This document shows positions 12,898 to 21,961 of a DNA stretch of 64,000 nucleotides, piece by piece. A program made the position numbers and the translations under genes. Source of the DNA: Vibrio sp. VB16 (GTDB lineage Bacteria; Pseudomonadota; Gammaproteobacteria; Enterobacterales; Vibrionaceae). The stretch's first letter is position 1, and the number at the start of each line of letters is the position of its first letter. The stretch lies in contig NZ_CP087590.1 in NCBI RefSeq assembly GCF_015594925.2, forward strand, positions 3,572,986 through 3,636,985, written 5' to 3'. The notes under the pieces were generated by a model. That model saw only the letters and a list, made by a program, of their open reading frames with translations, did no database searches and was not told the DNA's origin.

Positions 12898-13449
12898 ATG
12901 ATGAGCAAATTGAAAAGCTTTAAAGGAATACACCCTGAAATTGGTTCCTCTGTGTATATAGACGAGACTTCAGTTTTAGTTGGCGATGTAAAGATTGGAG
13001 ATGATTCGAGTATCTGGCCTTTTGTGTCGGCTAGGGGCGATGTTAATCATATTCATATAGGTCAACGCTCAAATATCCAAGATGGCAGTGTGTTACATGT
13101 TACTCACAAGTCAAAAGACAACCCCAATGGTTACCCACTCATAATAGGAAACGATGTAACCATTGGACACAAAGTAATGTTGCATGGATGCACAATTAAC
13201 GATTGTGTGCTTATCGGTATGGCTGCCATTGTTTTAGATGGTGTCACGATTGAGGAAAATGTCATGGTTGGGGCAGGTAGCCTAGTACCACCGAATAAGA
13301 TATTAGAAAGTGGCTATCTCTATGTCGGCAGCCCGGTTAAACAAGCTCGTCCTTTGAAAGAACAAGAACTGGCCTTTTTAAAAAAATCGGCAGATAACTA
13401 TGTAGCAAATAAAAACGACTATCTAGAACACGTCAATCCTATTAATTAA
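12898..13449 (+). CDS. yrdA: Gamma-carbonic-anhydrase-like hexapeptide protein YrdA
   Basis: A 183-residue left-handed beta-helix protein with repeated hexapeptides and the gamma-class His positions: HIHIGQRSNIQDGSVLHVTH (about residues 46-65) and VTIGHKVMLHG (about 83-93). It resembles E. coli YrdA/CaiE-type enzymes that bind zinc as trimers; its physiological reaction is unproven. AAAAGGG precedes tandem ATGs at 12898 and 12901, either could start. It converges with and overlaps the yrdB homologue by 8 bases at the 3' ends. Confidence 0.88.
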   Translation: MMSKLKSFKGIHPEIGSSVYIDETSVLVGDVKIGDDSSIWPFVSARGDVNHIHIGQRSNIQDGSVLHVTHKSKDNPNGYPLIIGNDVTIGHKVMLHGCTINDCVLIGMAAIVLDGVTIEENVMVGAGSLVPPNKILESGYLYVGSPVKQARPLKEQELAFLKKSADNYVANKNDYLEHVNPIN

Positions 13450-13705
13450 TTTCAACTTGATCGAGGTCGTTAAAGCGTTCGTCCTCGATCATTTCTTCGG
13501 CTATCTCTTCAATATCAAATCGATACTCAGAGAAGACATCTAAGATAATATCTGAATGTAGTTCAATGGATCCTGACATCGCTGTCAGTCGTTCTCTTGA
13601 GATAGTGCATTTTATTAATGAACCCGCCTGTTGCGCAGCAAATTCTACGACCTCTCGTTTGTCATCCCACTCTTGGATATCAGAGAACAATATCGACTGA
13701 TTCAT
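13442..13705 (-). CDS. yrdB: DUF1488 family protein (YrdB homologue)
   Basis: An 87-residue acidic protein starting MNQSILFSDIQEWDDKREVV. It matches the small DUF1488 family to which E. coli YrdB belongs, of unknown function. The ATG overlaps the aroE stop as TAATG and a GGAGG site sits about 9 bases upstream, so this start is preferred over a longer frame and translation is probably coupled to aroE. The aroE-yrdB pair is the same as in E. coli. Confidence 0.88.
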   Translation of the reverse strand: MNQSILFSDIQEWDDKREVVEFAAQQAGSLIKCTISRERLTAMSGSIELHSDIILDVFSEYRFDIEEIAEEMIEDERFNDLDQVEIN

Positions 13706-14538
13706 TACTGGCCCTCCAAGTTTTTTCGAAGCTCTCTTAGTATCTGTTTGGTTCCCGGGCGCAGTCCTCGCCAAAGCATAAAACTTTCGGCCGCCTGACC
13801 AACCAACATACCAAGCCCGTCATAAATCTGCGCAACACCATTATCCCTTGCCCATTGATTAAAGGTCGTCATCCCTGCGCAATAGGTCATGTCATAAGCG
13901 ATGGTGTTCACACCAAAAATTTTAGTGCTGATATTCGGAACTTGTTTGTATAAGCTGGCAGAGGTTGAATTGATAACCACATCAAATGGACTATCTATTT
14001 CATCTATATATTCTGTAGTGACATTACCGAAAGGTGTAAATATCTGAGCAAGTTGTTCTGCTTTCTCGAATGTTCGATTGACTAAGGTAAGTTGACTTGG
14101 CTTTTGATCTAATAAAGGTTTAATCACGCCCCTCGCCGCACCACCGGCGCCGAGTAACAAAATACGGCTACCTTCCAATGGCACTTGATACTGAATTAGA
14201 TCCTGAACAAGGCCCTCACCATCTGTATTGTCACCGATTATCTCACCATCATCGAGCCTTTTAAGCGTATTGACTGCGCCAGCCAATTCCGCACGTTTAG
14301 TCAGCCTATCAGCAAATTGAAATGCTTCTTCCTTAAATGGTGCCGTAATATTGCACCCTCTCCCACCGTCCTTAAAGAAGTGCTCCACGGCGCTTAAAAA
14401 ATGGCCAGCTTCAGGTCCACAGCTAGAATACTCCATGTTTTGAGCAGTTTGCCTCGCAAACAGAGTATGAATAAAGGGAGATTTACTTTGTGAAATTGGG
14501 TTACCAAATACGAGGTATTTATCCGTGGTACCAACCAT
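13705..14538 (-). CDS. aroE: Shikimate dehydrogenase
   Basis: 277 residues, usual AroE length. NADPH-dependent reduction of 3-dehydroshikimate to shikimate, the fourth step of the aromatic pathway, in the cytoplasm. The N-terminal shikimate-binding motif NPISQSKSPFIH is at residues 13-24, ITAPFKEEAF with the catalytic lysine is near 63-72, and the nucleotide-binding loop GAGGAARG is near 130-137, followed by NRTFEKA (NADPH selectivity). It overlaps the downstream yrdB start and is separated from hemF by a terminator. Confidence 0.96.
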   Translation of the reverse strand: MVGTTDKYLVFGNPISQSKSPFIHTLFARQTAQNMEYSSCGPEAGHFLSAVEHFFKDGGRGCNITAPFKEEAFQFADRLTKRAELAGAVNTLKRLDDGEIIGDNTDGEGLVQDLIQYQVPLEGSRILLLGAGGAARGVIKPLLDQKPSQLTLVNRTFEKAEQLAQIFTPFGNVTTEYIDEIDSPFDVVINSTSASLYKQVPNISTKIFGVNTIAYDMTYCAGMTTFNQWARDNGVAQIYDGLGMLVGQAAESFMLWRGLRPGTKQILRELRKNLEGQ

Positions 14539-14560
14539 ATCCTTGCCTACTGTAATAAAT

Positions 14561-14585
14561 AAAAAGGGCCATCTAAGATGACCCT
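14561..14585 (-). terminator. Terminator between hemF and aroE
   Basis: On the minus strand AGGGTCATC, loop TTA, GATGGCCCT, then TTTTTATTTATT. A 9-pair stem with one G-U and a U-rich tail, 29 bases after the hemF stop. Confidence 0.85.
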
Positions 14586-14613
14586 ACCATTTCAAGTTCG
14601 CTTAGCCAATAAC

Positions 14614-15522
14614 TTATACCCACTCTTTGGGCTTCAAATACTCTCTATAGAGTCGTGCTTCTGCGCTATTGGCCTCTGGTTGAAAATCGTATTCCCATCT
14701 AACTAATGGAGGCATCGACATCAGTATCGACTCTGTCCTTCCTCCACTTTGCAATCCAAATAACGTACCCCGATCGTACACTAAGTTGAACTCAACATAG
14801 CGTCCACGTCGATATAGTTGAAACTGACGTTCACGATCGCCATATTCCATTAACTTTCTTTTGTTTACTATTGGTAGATAGGCACAAGTAAACCCTTCAC
14901 CTACTGCTTGGATGTAGGAAAAGCATTTATCAAATTCCCATCGATTCAGGTCATCAAAAAACAGACCACCAATGCCACGCGTTTCATCTCTATGCGGTAA
15001 ATAAAAATAGTCGTCACACCACTTTTTGTGCTCGGCGTAAACATCTTGTCCAAACGCTTCACAAATAGATTTCGCTTTTTGATGCCATTGAATGCAATCT
15101 TCTTCAAAAGGGTAAAAAGGCGTCAGATCAAACCCTCCACCAAACCACCAAATGGGGTCTTCTCCTTCTTTTTCTGCAATAAAAAATCGAACATTAGCGT
15201 GAGATGTGGGGATATAGGGGTTTTTAGGGTGGATAACTAATGAGACCCCCATCGCTTCAAATTTTCGGCCAGCTAATTCTGGCCTATGAGCAGTAGCAGA
15301 GGCTGGCATTTTTTCACCATAAACATGAGAAAAATTTACTCCTCCCTGTTCGAATACAGCGCCATTTCTAAGGACTCGAGTTCTACCTCCTCCTCCTTGC
15401 TCTCTTTTCCAAGCATCTTCCTCAAATGTTGCTCCGCCATCCGCCTGTTCGACTTGCCGACAGATGTTATCTTGCAGCCCTAACAAAAATGATTTTACTT
15501 GCTCTTTATTCACTGTAGACAT
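14614..15522 (-). CDS. hemF: Oxygen-dependent coproporphyrinogen III oxidase
   Basis: 302 residues, the normal HemF size. It converts coproporphyrinogen III to protoporphyrinogen IX with O2 in haem synthesis. Signature sequences are clear: GGGGRTRVL (residues 44-52), WWFGGGFDLTPFYPFEEDC (about 124-142), HRDETRGIGGLFFDD and GRYVEFNLVYDRGT, with RTESILMSMPPLVRW near the end. It is transcribed after tsaC with a 65-base gap, and ends in its own terminator before aroE. Confidence 0.97.
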   Translation of the reverse strand: MSTVNKEQVKSFLLGLQDNICRQVEQADGGATFEEDAWKREQGGGGRTRVLRNGAVFEQGGVNFSHVYGEKMPASATAHRPELAGRKFEAMGVSLVIHPKNPYIPTSHANVRFFIAEKEGEDPIWWFGGGFDLTPFYPFEEDCIQWHQKAKSICEAFGQDVYAEHKKWCDDYFYLPHRDETRGIGGLFFDDLNRWEFDKCFSYIQAVGEGFTCAYLPIVNKRKLMEYGDRERQFQLYRRGRYVEFNLVYDRGTLFGLQSGGRTESILMSMPPLVRWEYDFQPEANSAEARLYREYLKPKEWV

Positions 15523-15587
15523 AATTTTTTCACCGCAGATACTATTCTATCTCTATGTTAATATCGTTTTATTTGCTGTAAATACCG

Positions 15588-16145
15588 CTACCCAGGTCTT
15601 AATATTGTAGAACTACATGCATCTCTTATCTCTGAAGGTTTATTTCTACCCCCAGTATTGCCTTCTAACACAATAACACCAGTATTCCCAAGTTGAGCAA
15701 TGACTTCATCTGTCGTCATACACGCTGGTCGCCCAGACAGGTTCGCACTTGTCGAGGTAATTGGCTTCCCAAACGCCATACAGACTTTTTGAACCAACGG
15801 ATGATCAGTCACCCTAACCGCCACCGTATCGAACTGACCCGTAACAAGATTAGATGTCAGGTGACTAACAGGCATAACCCAAGTGATTGGCCCCGGCCAC
15901 GATTCTTTAATTTCAATTAATCGCTCAGTACTCAATGAAGAGGTGTCAATGTAGGGCGCAATCTGTTCGTAAGTGGCCGCAACTAATATAAGTCCTTTTT
16001 CTACGGCTCTTTTTTTTACATCAAGAAGCTTGTTTATTGCTTCATCATTGTCTGGATCGCAGCCAACACCGAAAACACCCTCTGTTGGATAGGCGATTAC
16101 GCTGCCACTAATTAACGCTTCAATTACTTGGTCAAAGTTACTCAT
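15588..16145 (-). CDS. tsaC: Threonylcarbamoyl-AMP synthase TsaC
   Basis: 185 residues of the Sua5/YciO/YrdC fold, matching the short TsaC form. It makes threonylcarbamoyl-AMP from threonine, bicarbonate and ATP for the t6A37 modification of ANN-decoding tRNAs. Diagnostic segments are IAYPTEGVFGVGCDPDN (residues 17-33), PGPITWVMP (about 89-97), VAVRVTDHP and GKPITSTSANLSGRP (about 127-141). It lies in the tsaC/aroE neighbourhood conserved with E. coli. Confidence 0.95.
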   Translation of the reverse strand: MSNFDQVIEALISGSVIAYPTEGVFGVGCDPDNDEAINKLLDVKKRAVEKGLILVAATYEQIAPYIDTSSLSTERLIEIKESWPGPITWVMPVSHLTSNLVTGQFDTVAVRVTDHPLVQKVCMAFGKPITSTSANLSGRPACMTTDEVIAQLGNTGVIVLEGNTGGRNKPSEIRDACSSTILRPG

Positions 16146-16226
16146 TTTTCTACTTTATAGCCCCAATACTCATCTTAGTGTACAAATTCTTATGCTAAGC
16201 CGCTAATGACTATTTAAAAATAACTG

Positions 16227-16242
16227 ACGCAAACGTTTTCCT
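16227..16242. promoter_or_regulatory. PurR-type operator upstream of purEK
   Basis: ACGCAAACGTTTTCCT, close to the PurR consensus as I know it (GCAAACGTTTNC core). It lies 16 bases before a TATAAT (16259-16264), covering the -35 region, the classic position for repression of purE. PurR with hypoxanthine or guanine is the expected ligand. Confidence 0.88.
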
Positions 16243-16258
16243 TGTGCCATTTTAACCT

Positions 16259-16264
16259 TATAAT
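16259..16264 (+). promoter_or_regulatory. Probable -10 element of purEK
   Basis: TATAAT followed by GCGCGG, 51 bases before the purE start. No good -35 hexamer is visible; the corresponding place is occupied by the PurR box. Confidence 0.65.
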
Positions 16265-16315
16265 GCGCGGAAAATATCAACTAACAATGAATGAATTAAT
16301 TTGTAGGAGTTAGCG

Positions 16316-16801
16316 ATGAAAGTCGGAATTATTATGGGTTCTAAATCAGATTGGCCCACCATGAAACTTGCTGCTGAAATGTTAGATCTATTTGGTGTAC
16401 CTTACGAAACGAAAGTCGTTTCGGCTCACCGAACTCCGCAACTATTAGCTGACTATGCGAACAGTGCAAGAGAACGCGGACTAAAAGTCATCATTGCTGG
16501 CGCTGGTGGTGCGGCTCATCTTCCTGGTATGGCTGCTGCCTTCACTTGTTTACCAGTATTAGGCGTCCCAGTTCAATCTCGTGCATTAAAAGGAATGGAC
16601 TCACTATTATCGATTGTCCAGATGCCAAAAGGTATTGCGGTTGGAACGTTGGCAATTGGCGAAGCAGGTGCAGCAAATGCAGGTATACTAGCAGCCCAAA
16701 TAATTGGAACGAATGATGAAGCAGTAATGGCAAAGGTGGAAGCTTTTCGTAAAGAGCAAACCGAAACTGTTTTGGCAAACCCTAACCCTGCAGAGGATTA
16801 A
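16316..16801 (+). CDS. purE: N5-carboxyaminoimidazole ribonucleotide mutase
   Basis: 161 residues, the class I PurE size. It moves the carboxyl group of N5-CAIR to C4 giving CAIR in purine synthesis. The active-site loop IMGSKSDWP is at residues 6-14, SAHRTPQLL at about 42-50, and the AGAGGAAHLPGM substrate loop at about 62-73. TAGGAG precedes the ATG by 6 bases. It is the first gene of purEK, with the purK ribosome site inside its last codons. Confidence 0.97.
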   Translation: MKVGIIMGSKSDWPTMKLAAEMLDLFGVPYETKVVSAHRTPQLLADYANSARERGLKVIIAGAGGAAHLPGMAAAFTCLPVLGVPVQSRALKGMDSLLSIVQMPKGIAVGTLAIGEAGAANAGILAAQIIGTNDEAVMAKVEAFRKEQTETVLANPNPAED

Positions 16802-16806
16802 TAATA

Positions 16807-17949
16807 ATGCACGTTCTTGTACTAGGTGCCGGCCAGTTGGCCAGAATGATGTCACTAGCTGGGGCTCCACTCAATATTCATATCTCTGCATTTGATGTGA
16901 CGAGTGAAAATATTATTCACCCTCTGACTCAAGCACTACTTGGCCACGGGTTAGAAAACGCTATTGAGCAAGCCGATGTAATAACAGCCGAATTCGAACA
17001 TATTCCTCATGATATTTTAGATATTTGCCAAGCAAGTGGAAAGTTTCTACCTAGTACTGAAGCCATTAAGATTGGTGGTGACCGTAGATTAGAGAAAGCC
17101 TTATTAGATAAAGCCGGTGTAGCCAATGCCAAATATCACGTAATAAATACTCAAGAGGACTTCGCAAAAGCTATCGAAATAGTCGGTATGCCCATGGTTT
17201 TGAAAAGCACGCTCGGTGGTTATGACGGAAAAGGCCAGTGGCGAATCAAAAGTCAGTCAGAAGCAAAAAATATTTGGCTCGAAGTAAAAGCTTGCATCGA
17301 TGAATCACCAAACCAAGCCATCGTGGCAGAAGCGTTTATACCATTTGATCGAGAGGTTTCTCTAGTAGGCGCCAGAGGTAAAGATGGCAAAATTGCTGTT
17401 TATCCACTTGCGGAAAACATCCATACCAATGGTGTTTTATCTCTCTCTACCGCAATCATCGATCCAGCCTTACAATTACAAGCTAACCAAATGTTTACCA
17501 ACGTAGCCCAGACATTAGATTATGTTGGCGTACTTGCTTTAGAGTTTTTCGATGTAGGCGGTAAATTGCTAGTCAATGAAATCGCTCCACGGGTACACAA
17601 TTCTGGGCATTGGACTCAGCAAGGCGCAGAGGTTTGTCAATTCGAAAATCATCTACGGGCGGTATGCGGACTGCCTCTAGGTGGTACCAATCTGATTCGA
17701 CCAACAGCGATGATAAATATTCTTGGTGAAGACTCGCTTCCAACGGGAGTATTAAAAGAACAAGCATGCCATATTCATTGGTATGGCAAAGATAAACGTC
17801 CGGGAAGAAAGATGGGGCACATCAATGTCAGTGCTGACAATTACTATGAGCTAAGTGAGCAGTTACTTATACTATCAGAGATACTGGATGAGGCTTCATT
17901 TCCTGCTCTCAAACACTACGCTATCAAACTAGAGCACAGCGGGAACTAA
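16807..17949 (+). CDS. purK: N5-carboxyaminoimidazole ribonucleotide synthase
   Basis: 380 residues, an ATP-grasp enzyme that makes N5-CAIR from AIR, ATP and bicarbonate and passes it to PurE. It begins with the nucleotide-fold LGAGQLARMM (residues 6-15); ATP-grasp features include PMVLKSTLGGYDGKGQW (about 132-148) and ALEFFDVGGKLLVNEIAPRVHNSGH (metal-binding E and N). It starts 5 bases after the purE stop; GAGGA at the purE end is its ribosome site. A bidirectional terminator follows. Confidence 0.96.
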   Translation: MHVLVLGAGQLARMMSLAGAPLNIHISAFDVTSENIIHPLTQALLGHGLENAIEQADVITAEFEHIPHDILDICQASGKFLPSTEAIKIGGDRRLEKALLDKAGVANAKYHVINTQEDFAKAIEIVGMPMVLKSTLGGYDGKGQWRIKSQSEAKNIWLEVKACIDESPNQAIVAEAFIPFDREVSLVGARGKDGKIAVYPLAENIHTNGVLSLSTAIIDPALQLQANQMFTNVAQTLDYVGVLALEFFDVGGKLLVNEIAPRVHNSGHWTQQGAEVCQFENHLRAVCGLPLGGTNLIRPTAMINILGEDSLPTGVLKEQACHIHWYGKDKRPGRKMGHINVSADNYYELSEQLLILSEILDEASFPALKHYAIKLEHSGN

Positions 17950-17955
17950 AATAAA

Positions 17956-17976
17956 AACGGCGCTATCTGCGCCGTT
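17956..17976. terminator. Bidirectional terminator purK / yrdD
   Basis: AACGGCGC (17956-17963), loop TATCT, GCGCCGTT (17969-17976), with A-rich sequence on the left and TATTATTTTTT on the right. It serves the convergent purK and yrdD genes. Confidence 0.92.
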
Positions 17977-17977
17977 A

Positions 17978-18550
17978 TTATTTTTTAATATGCTGACATT
18001 TTCGCTCGGCACATTGAAGACGAACTCCCTTAGAGGAGTTTTTTTCAACTAAAAGAGGATACCCGCAGTTTTCACATTTACCATTCTTAGGGGGTTGATT
18101 AACTGCAAACCTACATTCGGGATAATTATCACAGGCCCAAAAAACCTTTCCAAAACGAGATTTTCGCTCGACAAGATGGCCTCCAGTACAATCAGGACAC
18201 TTAAACGACTCTGCTTCTTCTTCGTTGGGCTGATCAAGTGATTCAATATGATGACATTCAGGATAACCGCTACAGCCGATAAACATGCCGTAACGACCTT
18301 GTCGAAGAACCAATTCGTTTTCACATTCAGGACATGGAATACCTAACGGCTTAACGATATGTCCGTCGTTATTATGAAGCGTTTTAATGTACTCACAATC
18401 GGGATAGCGAGTACACCCAAGAAATCGTCCTAACTTTCCATGTCGAAGGGCAAGCTCTCCTCCATATGTGTCTCCACATAAAGGGCAAGAATCATGCTCT
18501 AGTGCATGCTCATGTGCTTCAAACAGTTGGTTATTTATCTTTCCGCTCAT
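17978..18550 (-). CDS. yrdD: Topoisomerase-type C4 zinc-finger protein YrdD
   Basis: 190 residues with about four Cys4 zinc modules of the type found at the C-terminus of topoisomerase I: CPLCGDTYGGELALRHGK...FLGCTRYPDC, CPECENELVLR...FIGCSGYPEC, CPDCTGGHLVER...FWACDNYPEC and CENCGYPLLVEK. The repeats bind single-stranded DNA in topoisomerase I; a separate role for YrdD is not established. The smg-yrdD order, 20 bases apart, is as in E. coli; the first codon is ATG at 18550. Confidence 0.88.
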   Translation of the reverse strand: MSGKINNQLFEAHEHALEHDSCPLCGDTYGGELALRHGKLGRFLGCTRYPDCEYIKTLHNNDGHIVKPLGIPCPECENELVLRQGRYGMFIGCSGYPECHHIESLDQPNEEEAESFKCPDCTGGHLVERKSRFGKVFWACDNYPECRFAVNQPPKNGKCENCGYPLLVEKNSSKGVRLQCAERKCQHIKK

Positions 18551-18570
18551 ACATGCCCTGAAGATCTCGT

Positions 18571-19044
18571 TTAGTGTAATATACCCGTTTCTGCGGTATA
18601 GAGTAACTCTTCCATAAGCGTATAAGCATTCTCATTTCCAGGTACATTAAATAGCACCATTAAAATGATCCATTTTAAATCATCAAGCAGTAGCTCTTGT
18701 GTTTCTAATCCCATAACCCGATCAATGACCATTTCTCGAGTTTCAGTTGTTAACACATTAACCTGTTCCAAAAAGAGTAAAAAACCTCTGTTTTTAACAT
18801 CAAGACGACTTTTTTCATCTTCAGTGTAGATTCTTGTCGAGGTTGACGCGCCTTTTGCAATCGCAGAACGTTGATCACTCTGTTGTAGCGCCGCCAAATC
18901 TTCGAGCCAATCGAGCGCCTTATAGATCTCCTCTTGGTGGAAACCCGCCCTTAGTAACTCATCTTCAAGTTCGTCTTGGTCGACTATTAACTCTGCATCA
19001 TTATGGATGTAGGTTTCGAACAAATACATCAAGATGTCCATCAT
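18571..19044 (-). CDS. smg: Smg family protein (DUF494)
   Basis: 157 residues, the usual length of Smg, beginning MMDILMYLFETYIHNDAELI. The protein is acidic and helical, with the family pattern of an N-terminal winged-helix-like half and a conserved end LDDLKWIILMVLFNVPGNE. Function is unknown. It lies 2 bases after the dprA stop and is probably cotranscribed with dprA and yrdD, the same order as in E. coli. Confidence 0.92.
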   Translation of the reverse strand: MMDILMYLFETYIHNDAELIVDQDELEDELLRAGFHQEEIYKALDWLEDLAALQQSDQRSAIAKGASTSTRIYTEDEKSRLDVKNRGFLLFLEQVNVLTTETREMVIDRVMGLETQELLLDDLKWIILMVLFNVPGNENAYTLMEELLYTAETGILH

Positions 19045-19046
19045 AG

Positions 19047-20153
19047 CTAACCCCTCCTCGTTCGAATATAACCGCCAGATACAGCTGCAACATGCCCCTG
19101 AAGTTCTAGCTCCAGAAGCTGCATCATAATTTCATTCACTGGGATATGGGTCCTCTGTGCCAAAATATCAACCGATACAGCTTCTTCTTCCCCTACGTTA
19201 GCCAAGAGTACCGAAAATGGCAATTGCTCTTTTTCATCTTCAGTAGAAAATAGCTCTCTTTGATTGTTAATCGACCAGTTCAACAAACTGTCTATCTCTT
19301 TCAGCATATCACTTGAGGACTGAACAAGACTTGCCCCCTCTTTTATTAGCGAGTTCCCCCCCTTGGCGTGCGGATTATGAATAGAACCTGGTAGCGCAAA
19401 TACTTCTCTACCCTGTTCATTGGCATACCTTGCCGTGATCAACGAACCACTCTTTTGCGCAGCCTCGACAATAAGTACACCTAATGACAGTCCACTAATG
19501 ATTCTATTTCTACGAGGGAAATTTTCGGGTTTGGGTAACCCATTAGGCCTAAACTCCGATACCAAAGCACCATTTTCTATAATTCTTTTCGAAAGGTCAC
19601 GATGCTTGGCAGGATAAATACTCTCTAAACCTGAACCAAGCACTGCAATTGTTTTTCCTCCTGCCTTTAGAGCACCGTCATGCGCATGGCCATCAATACC
19701 CAATGCTAATCCACTAGTAATAGTTATTCCTTTACGAGCCAGGTCTCCAGAAAAAGCTTTCGCATTTTGCAAACCATCAACGCTCGCATTTCGACTTCCA
19801 ACGATGGCAATTTGTGGATCAGACAGACAATCAACGTCCCCTTTTATAAACAGGATCGGAGGTGGGAGCCCAATTTGTTTCAGGAGTTCCGGATAATCAT
19901 TATCGATTAAAGTCATAATTCTATGAGAAGCAGCAGATTGTTGCCATGAAAGGCAATAATCCACATCTTTCGCCGCATATCGTTTGATGTAATCGATCTG
20001 TTGTGGTTTTAACCCTAAGTATTCTAATTCATTTCGAGAATAGCTGACGATATTCTCCGGAGAAGAAATAGCAACTAACTTACTGAAATTACGACTCCCT
20101 ATATAGGGAGTAAAACTAAGAGTTAACCATGCCGAAAGCATTTTTTCACACAT
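19047..20153 (-). CDS. dprA: DNA processing protein DprA
   Basis: 368 residues. An N-terminal SAM-like region, a Rossmann-type DprA core (IAVLGSGLESIYPAKH, ITSGLALGIDGHAH, FPRRNRIISGLS, EAAQKSGSLITARYA) and a C-terminal winged helix (residues about 310-368). DprA protects incoming single-stranded DNA during transformation and loads RecA, which fits the competence of vibrios on chitin. AGAGAGG is 7 bases before the ATG at 20153; a second Met at residue 5 is possible. Confidence 0.95.
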   Translation of the reverse strand: MCEKMLSAWLTLSFTPYIGSRNFSKLVAISSPENIVSYSRNELEYLGLKPQQIDYIKRYAAKDVDYCLSWQQSAASHRIMTLIDNDYPELLKQIGLPPPILFIKGDVDCLSDPQIAIVGSRNASVDGLQNAKAFSGDLARKGITITSGLALGIDGHAHDGALKAGGKTIAVLGSGLESIYPAKHRDLSKRIIENGALVSEFRPNGLPKPENFPRRNRIISGLSLGVLIVEAAQKSGSLITARYANEQGREVFALPGSIHNPHAKGGNSLIKEGASLVQSSSDMLKEIDSLLNWSINNQRELFSTEDEKEQLPFSVLLANVGEEEAVSVDILAQRTHIPVNEIMMQLLELELQGHVAAVSGGYIRTRRG

Positions 20154-20379
20154 TAATAACCTCTCTCTAGAGCAGATTTAGATCGGGCTTATATACAAAA
20201 AAAAGAAGAGACTAAAAAAAATACTAAATTTGAGTAAAAAAAGAGTAAAATAGTCAGATCGTGGCTTTTATTCCTGAATATTGAGATTTTAGGATGCTGT
20301 CATTTGATCTATTAAATGTCTAGAATTGCGTAATTCACCGTTTCGCGGTTTGGACACAGTTCAATTTTTAGAGTTATTT

Positions 20380-20892
20380 ATGTCTGTATTAGAAGTATTA
20401 ACATTCCCGGATGATCGCCTTCGCACTGTCGCTAAACCAGTCAAGGTAGTCACTCCACAGATCCAAAAATTCGTCGATGACATGATTGAAACCATGTACG
20501 AAGAAGAAGGCATTGGCCTTGCAGCAACTCAAGTTGATTTCCATCAACGTATCGTCGTAATCGATATTTCCGATTCGCGCGATCAGCCGATGGTATTAAT
20601 TAATCCAGAAATCACTGATAAACGTGGTGATGATGGTATAGAAGAGGGCTGTCTATCGGTTCCCGGAGCAAGAGCTTTAGTTCCAAGGGCTTCGGAAGTA
20701 TCGGTAGAAGCATTAGACCGCAATGGCGAAAAATTCAGTTTTGAGGCATATGACCTTTTAGCTATATGCGTTCAGCATGAATTGGACCATTTAGAAGGGA
20801 AGCTTTTTGTTGATTATTTGTCGCCTTTAAAGCGTAAGCGAATTAAAGATAAGCTCGAAAAAATTAAACGCTTCAACGAAAAAAACAATTAA
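20380..20892 (+). CDS. def: Peptide deformylase
   Basis: 170 residues starting MSVLEVLTFPDDRLRTVA, the standard class I start; an upstream in-frame ATG at 20326 would add an unconserved tail. It removes the formyl group from nascent proteins. All three active-site motifs are present: GIGLAATQV (about 43-51), EEGCLSVPG (88-96, metal Cys) and QHELDHLEG (131-139, metal His pair and catalytic Glu). It is divergent from dprA and followed after 13 bases by fmt. Confidence 0.96.
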   Translation: MSVLEVLTFPDDRLRTVAKPVKVVTPQIQKFVDDMIETMYEEEGIGLAATQVDFHQRIVVIDISDSRDQPMVLINPEITDKRGDDGIEEGCLSVPGARALVPRASEVSVEALDRNGEKFSFEAYDLLAICVQHELDHLEGKLFVDYLSPLKRKRIKDKLEKIKRFNEKNN

Positions 20893-20905
20893 CAACGAGG
20901 TTACC

Positions 20906-21853
20906 TTGAGCCAATCACTACGTATTGTCTTTGCCGGTACTCCGGATTTCGCCGCCCGCCACTTGGCGGCGTTATTGTCTTCGGAGCACGAGGTCATTGC
21001 TGTATATACTCAACCAGATCGTCCAGCAGGTCGCGGTAAAAAATTAACCGCTAGTCCTGTAAAAAATATCGCATTAGAAAATAATATTGCTGTTTTTCAG
21101 CCGGAGAATTTCAAGTCAGATGAGGCGAAACAACAACTCATTGACCTCGATGCCGACATAATGGTTGTTGTTGCGTATGGTTTATTACTGCCACAACGGG
21201 TACTCGACACTCCAAGATTGGGCTGCATTAATGTACATGGTTCGATTCTTCCCCGCTGGCGAGGCGCCGCTCCAATTCAGCGCTCAATTTGGGCTGGAGA
21301 TGAGAAAACAGGTATCACTATCATGCAGATGGATATTGGGCTAGATACAGGTGATATGCTCAAAATAGATACGTTACCAATTGAAGCAACAGATACAAGT
21401 GCGTCAATGTACGACAAATTAGCTGATCTTGGACCGAGTGCACTGATTAACTGTTTGTCTGATATAGCTGACTCTAAAGCAAATCCTATAAAGCAAGATG
21501 ATGCATTTGCTAATTACGCAAAAAAACTATCGAAAGAAGAAACAAAGATAGACTGGTCAATCGATGCAGAGCAAATTGAACGTTGCGTTCGAGCTTTTAA
21601 CCCATGGCCAATGAGCTACTTTAGTGTTGCCGATAACAATATTAAGGTTTGGCGCAGCAGAGTCGAAAACATCAAAAACGACAAAGAACCTGGGACGATA
21701 TTACAAGCCGATAAACATGGTATATATATCGCCACAGGAGATAATGTTCTAGTGTTAGAACAGATTCAAATTCCAGGGAAAAAACCCATGCCTGTTCAAG
21801 ATGTCCTCAACTCACGCAATAGTTGGTTTGAAGTAGGCAGTCAATTACTTTAA
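20906..21853 (+). CDS. fmt: Methionyl-tRNA formyltransferase
   Basis: 315 residues, normal size. It formylates initiator Met-tRNA with 10-formyl-tetrahydrofolate. The N-terminal formyltransferase domain has FAGTPDFAARHL (residues 9-20) and the folate-binding and catalytic segment NVHGSILPRWRGAAPIQRS (about 108-126); the C-terminal OB-like domain follows from about 205. The start codon is TTG with CGAGG 7 bases upstream; no ATG fits. It forms an operon with def and ends at a good terminator. Confidence 0.96.
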   Translation: MSQSLRIVFAGTPDFAARHLAALLSSEHEVIAVYTQPDRPAGRGKKLTASPVKNIALENNIAVFQPENFKSDEAKQQLIDLDADIMVVVAYGLLLPQRVLDTPRLGCINVHGSILPRWRGAAPIQRSIWAGDEKTGITIMQMDIGLDTGDMLKIDTLPIEATDTSASMYDKLADLGPSALINCLSDIADSKANPIKQDDAFANYAKKLSKEETKIDWSIDAEQIERCVRAFNPWPMSYFSVADNNIKVWRSRVENIKNDKEPGTILQADKHGIYIATGDNVLVLEQIQIPGKKPMPVQDVLNSRNSWFEVGSQLL

Positions 21854-21866
21854 AGACAGATATTTA

Positions 21867-21887
21867 AGGCTAGCCTCCCGCTAGCCT
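21867..21887 (+). terminator. Terminator after fmt
   Basis: AGGCTAGC, loop CTCCC, GCTAGCCT, then CTTCTTTTT. A perfect 8-pair stem 14 bases after the fmt stop. Confidence 0.9.
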
Positions 21888-21961
21888 CTTCTTTTTAGAT
21901 CATACTAATGTGCCCGTTTTAATAACGATCACTACTGTTAAAATGAAATTAGGTTTTTAAA

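Noticed and set aside
20326..20379. N-terminal extension of peptide deformylase
   Set aside because: The family starts at MSVLEVL; the extension is unconserved and lies in the promoter region.
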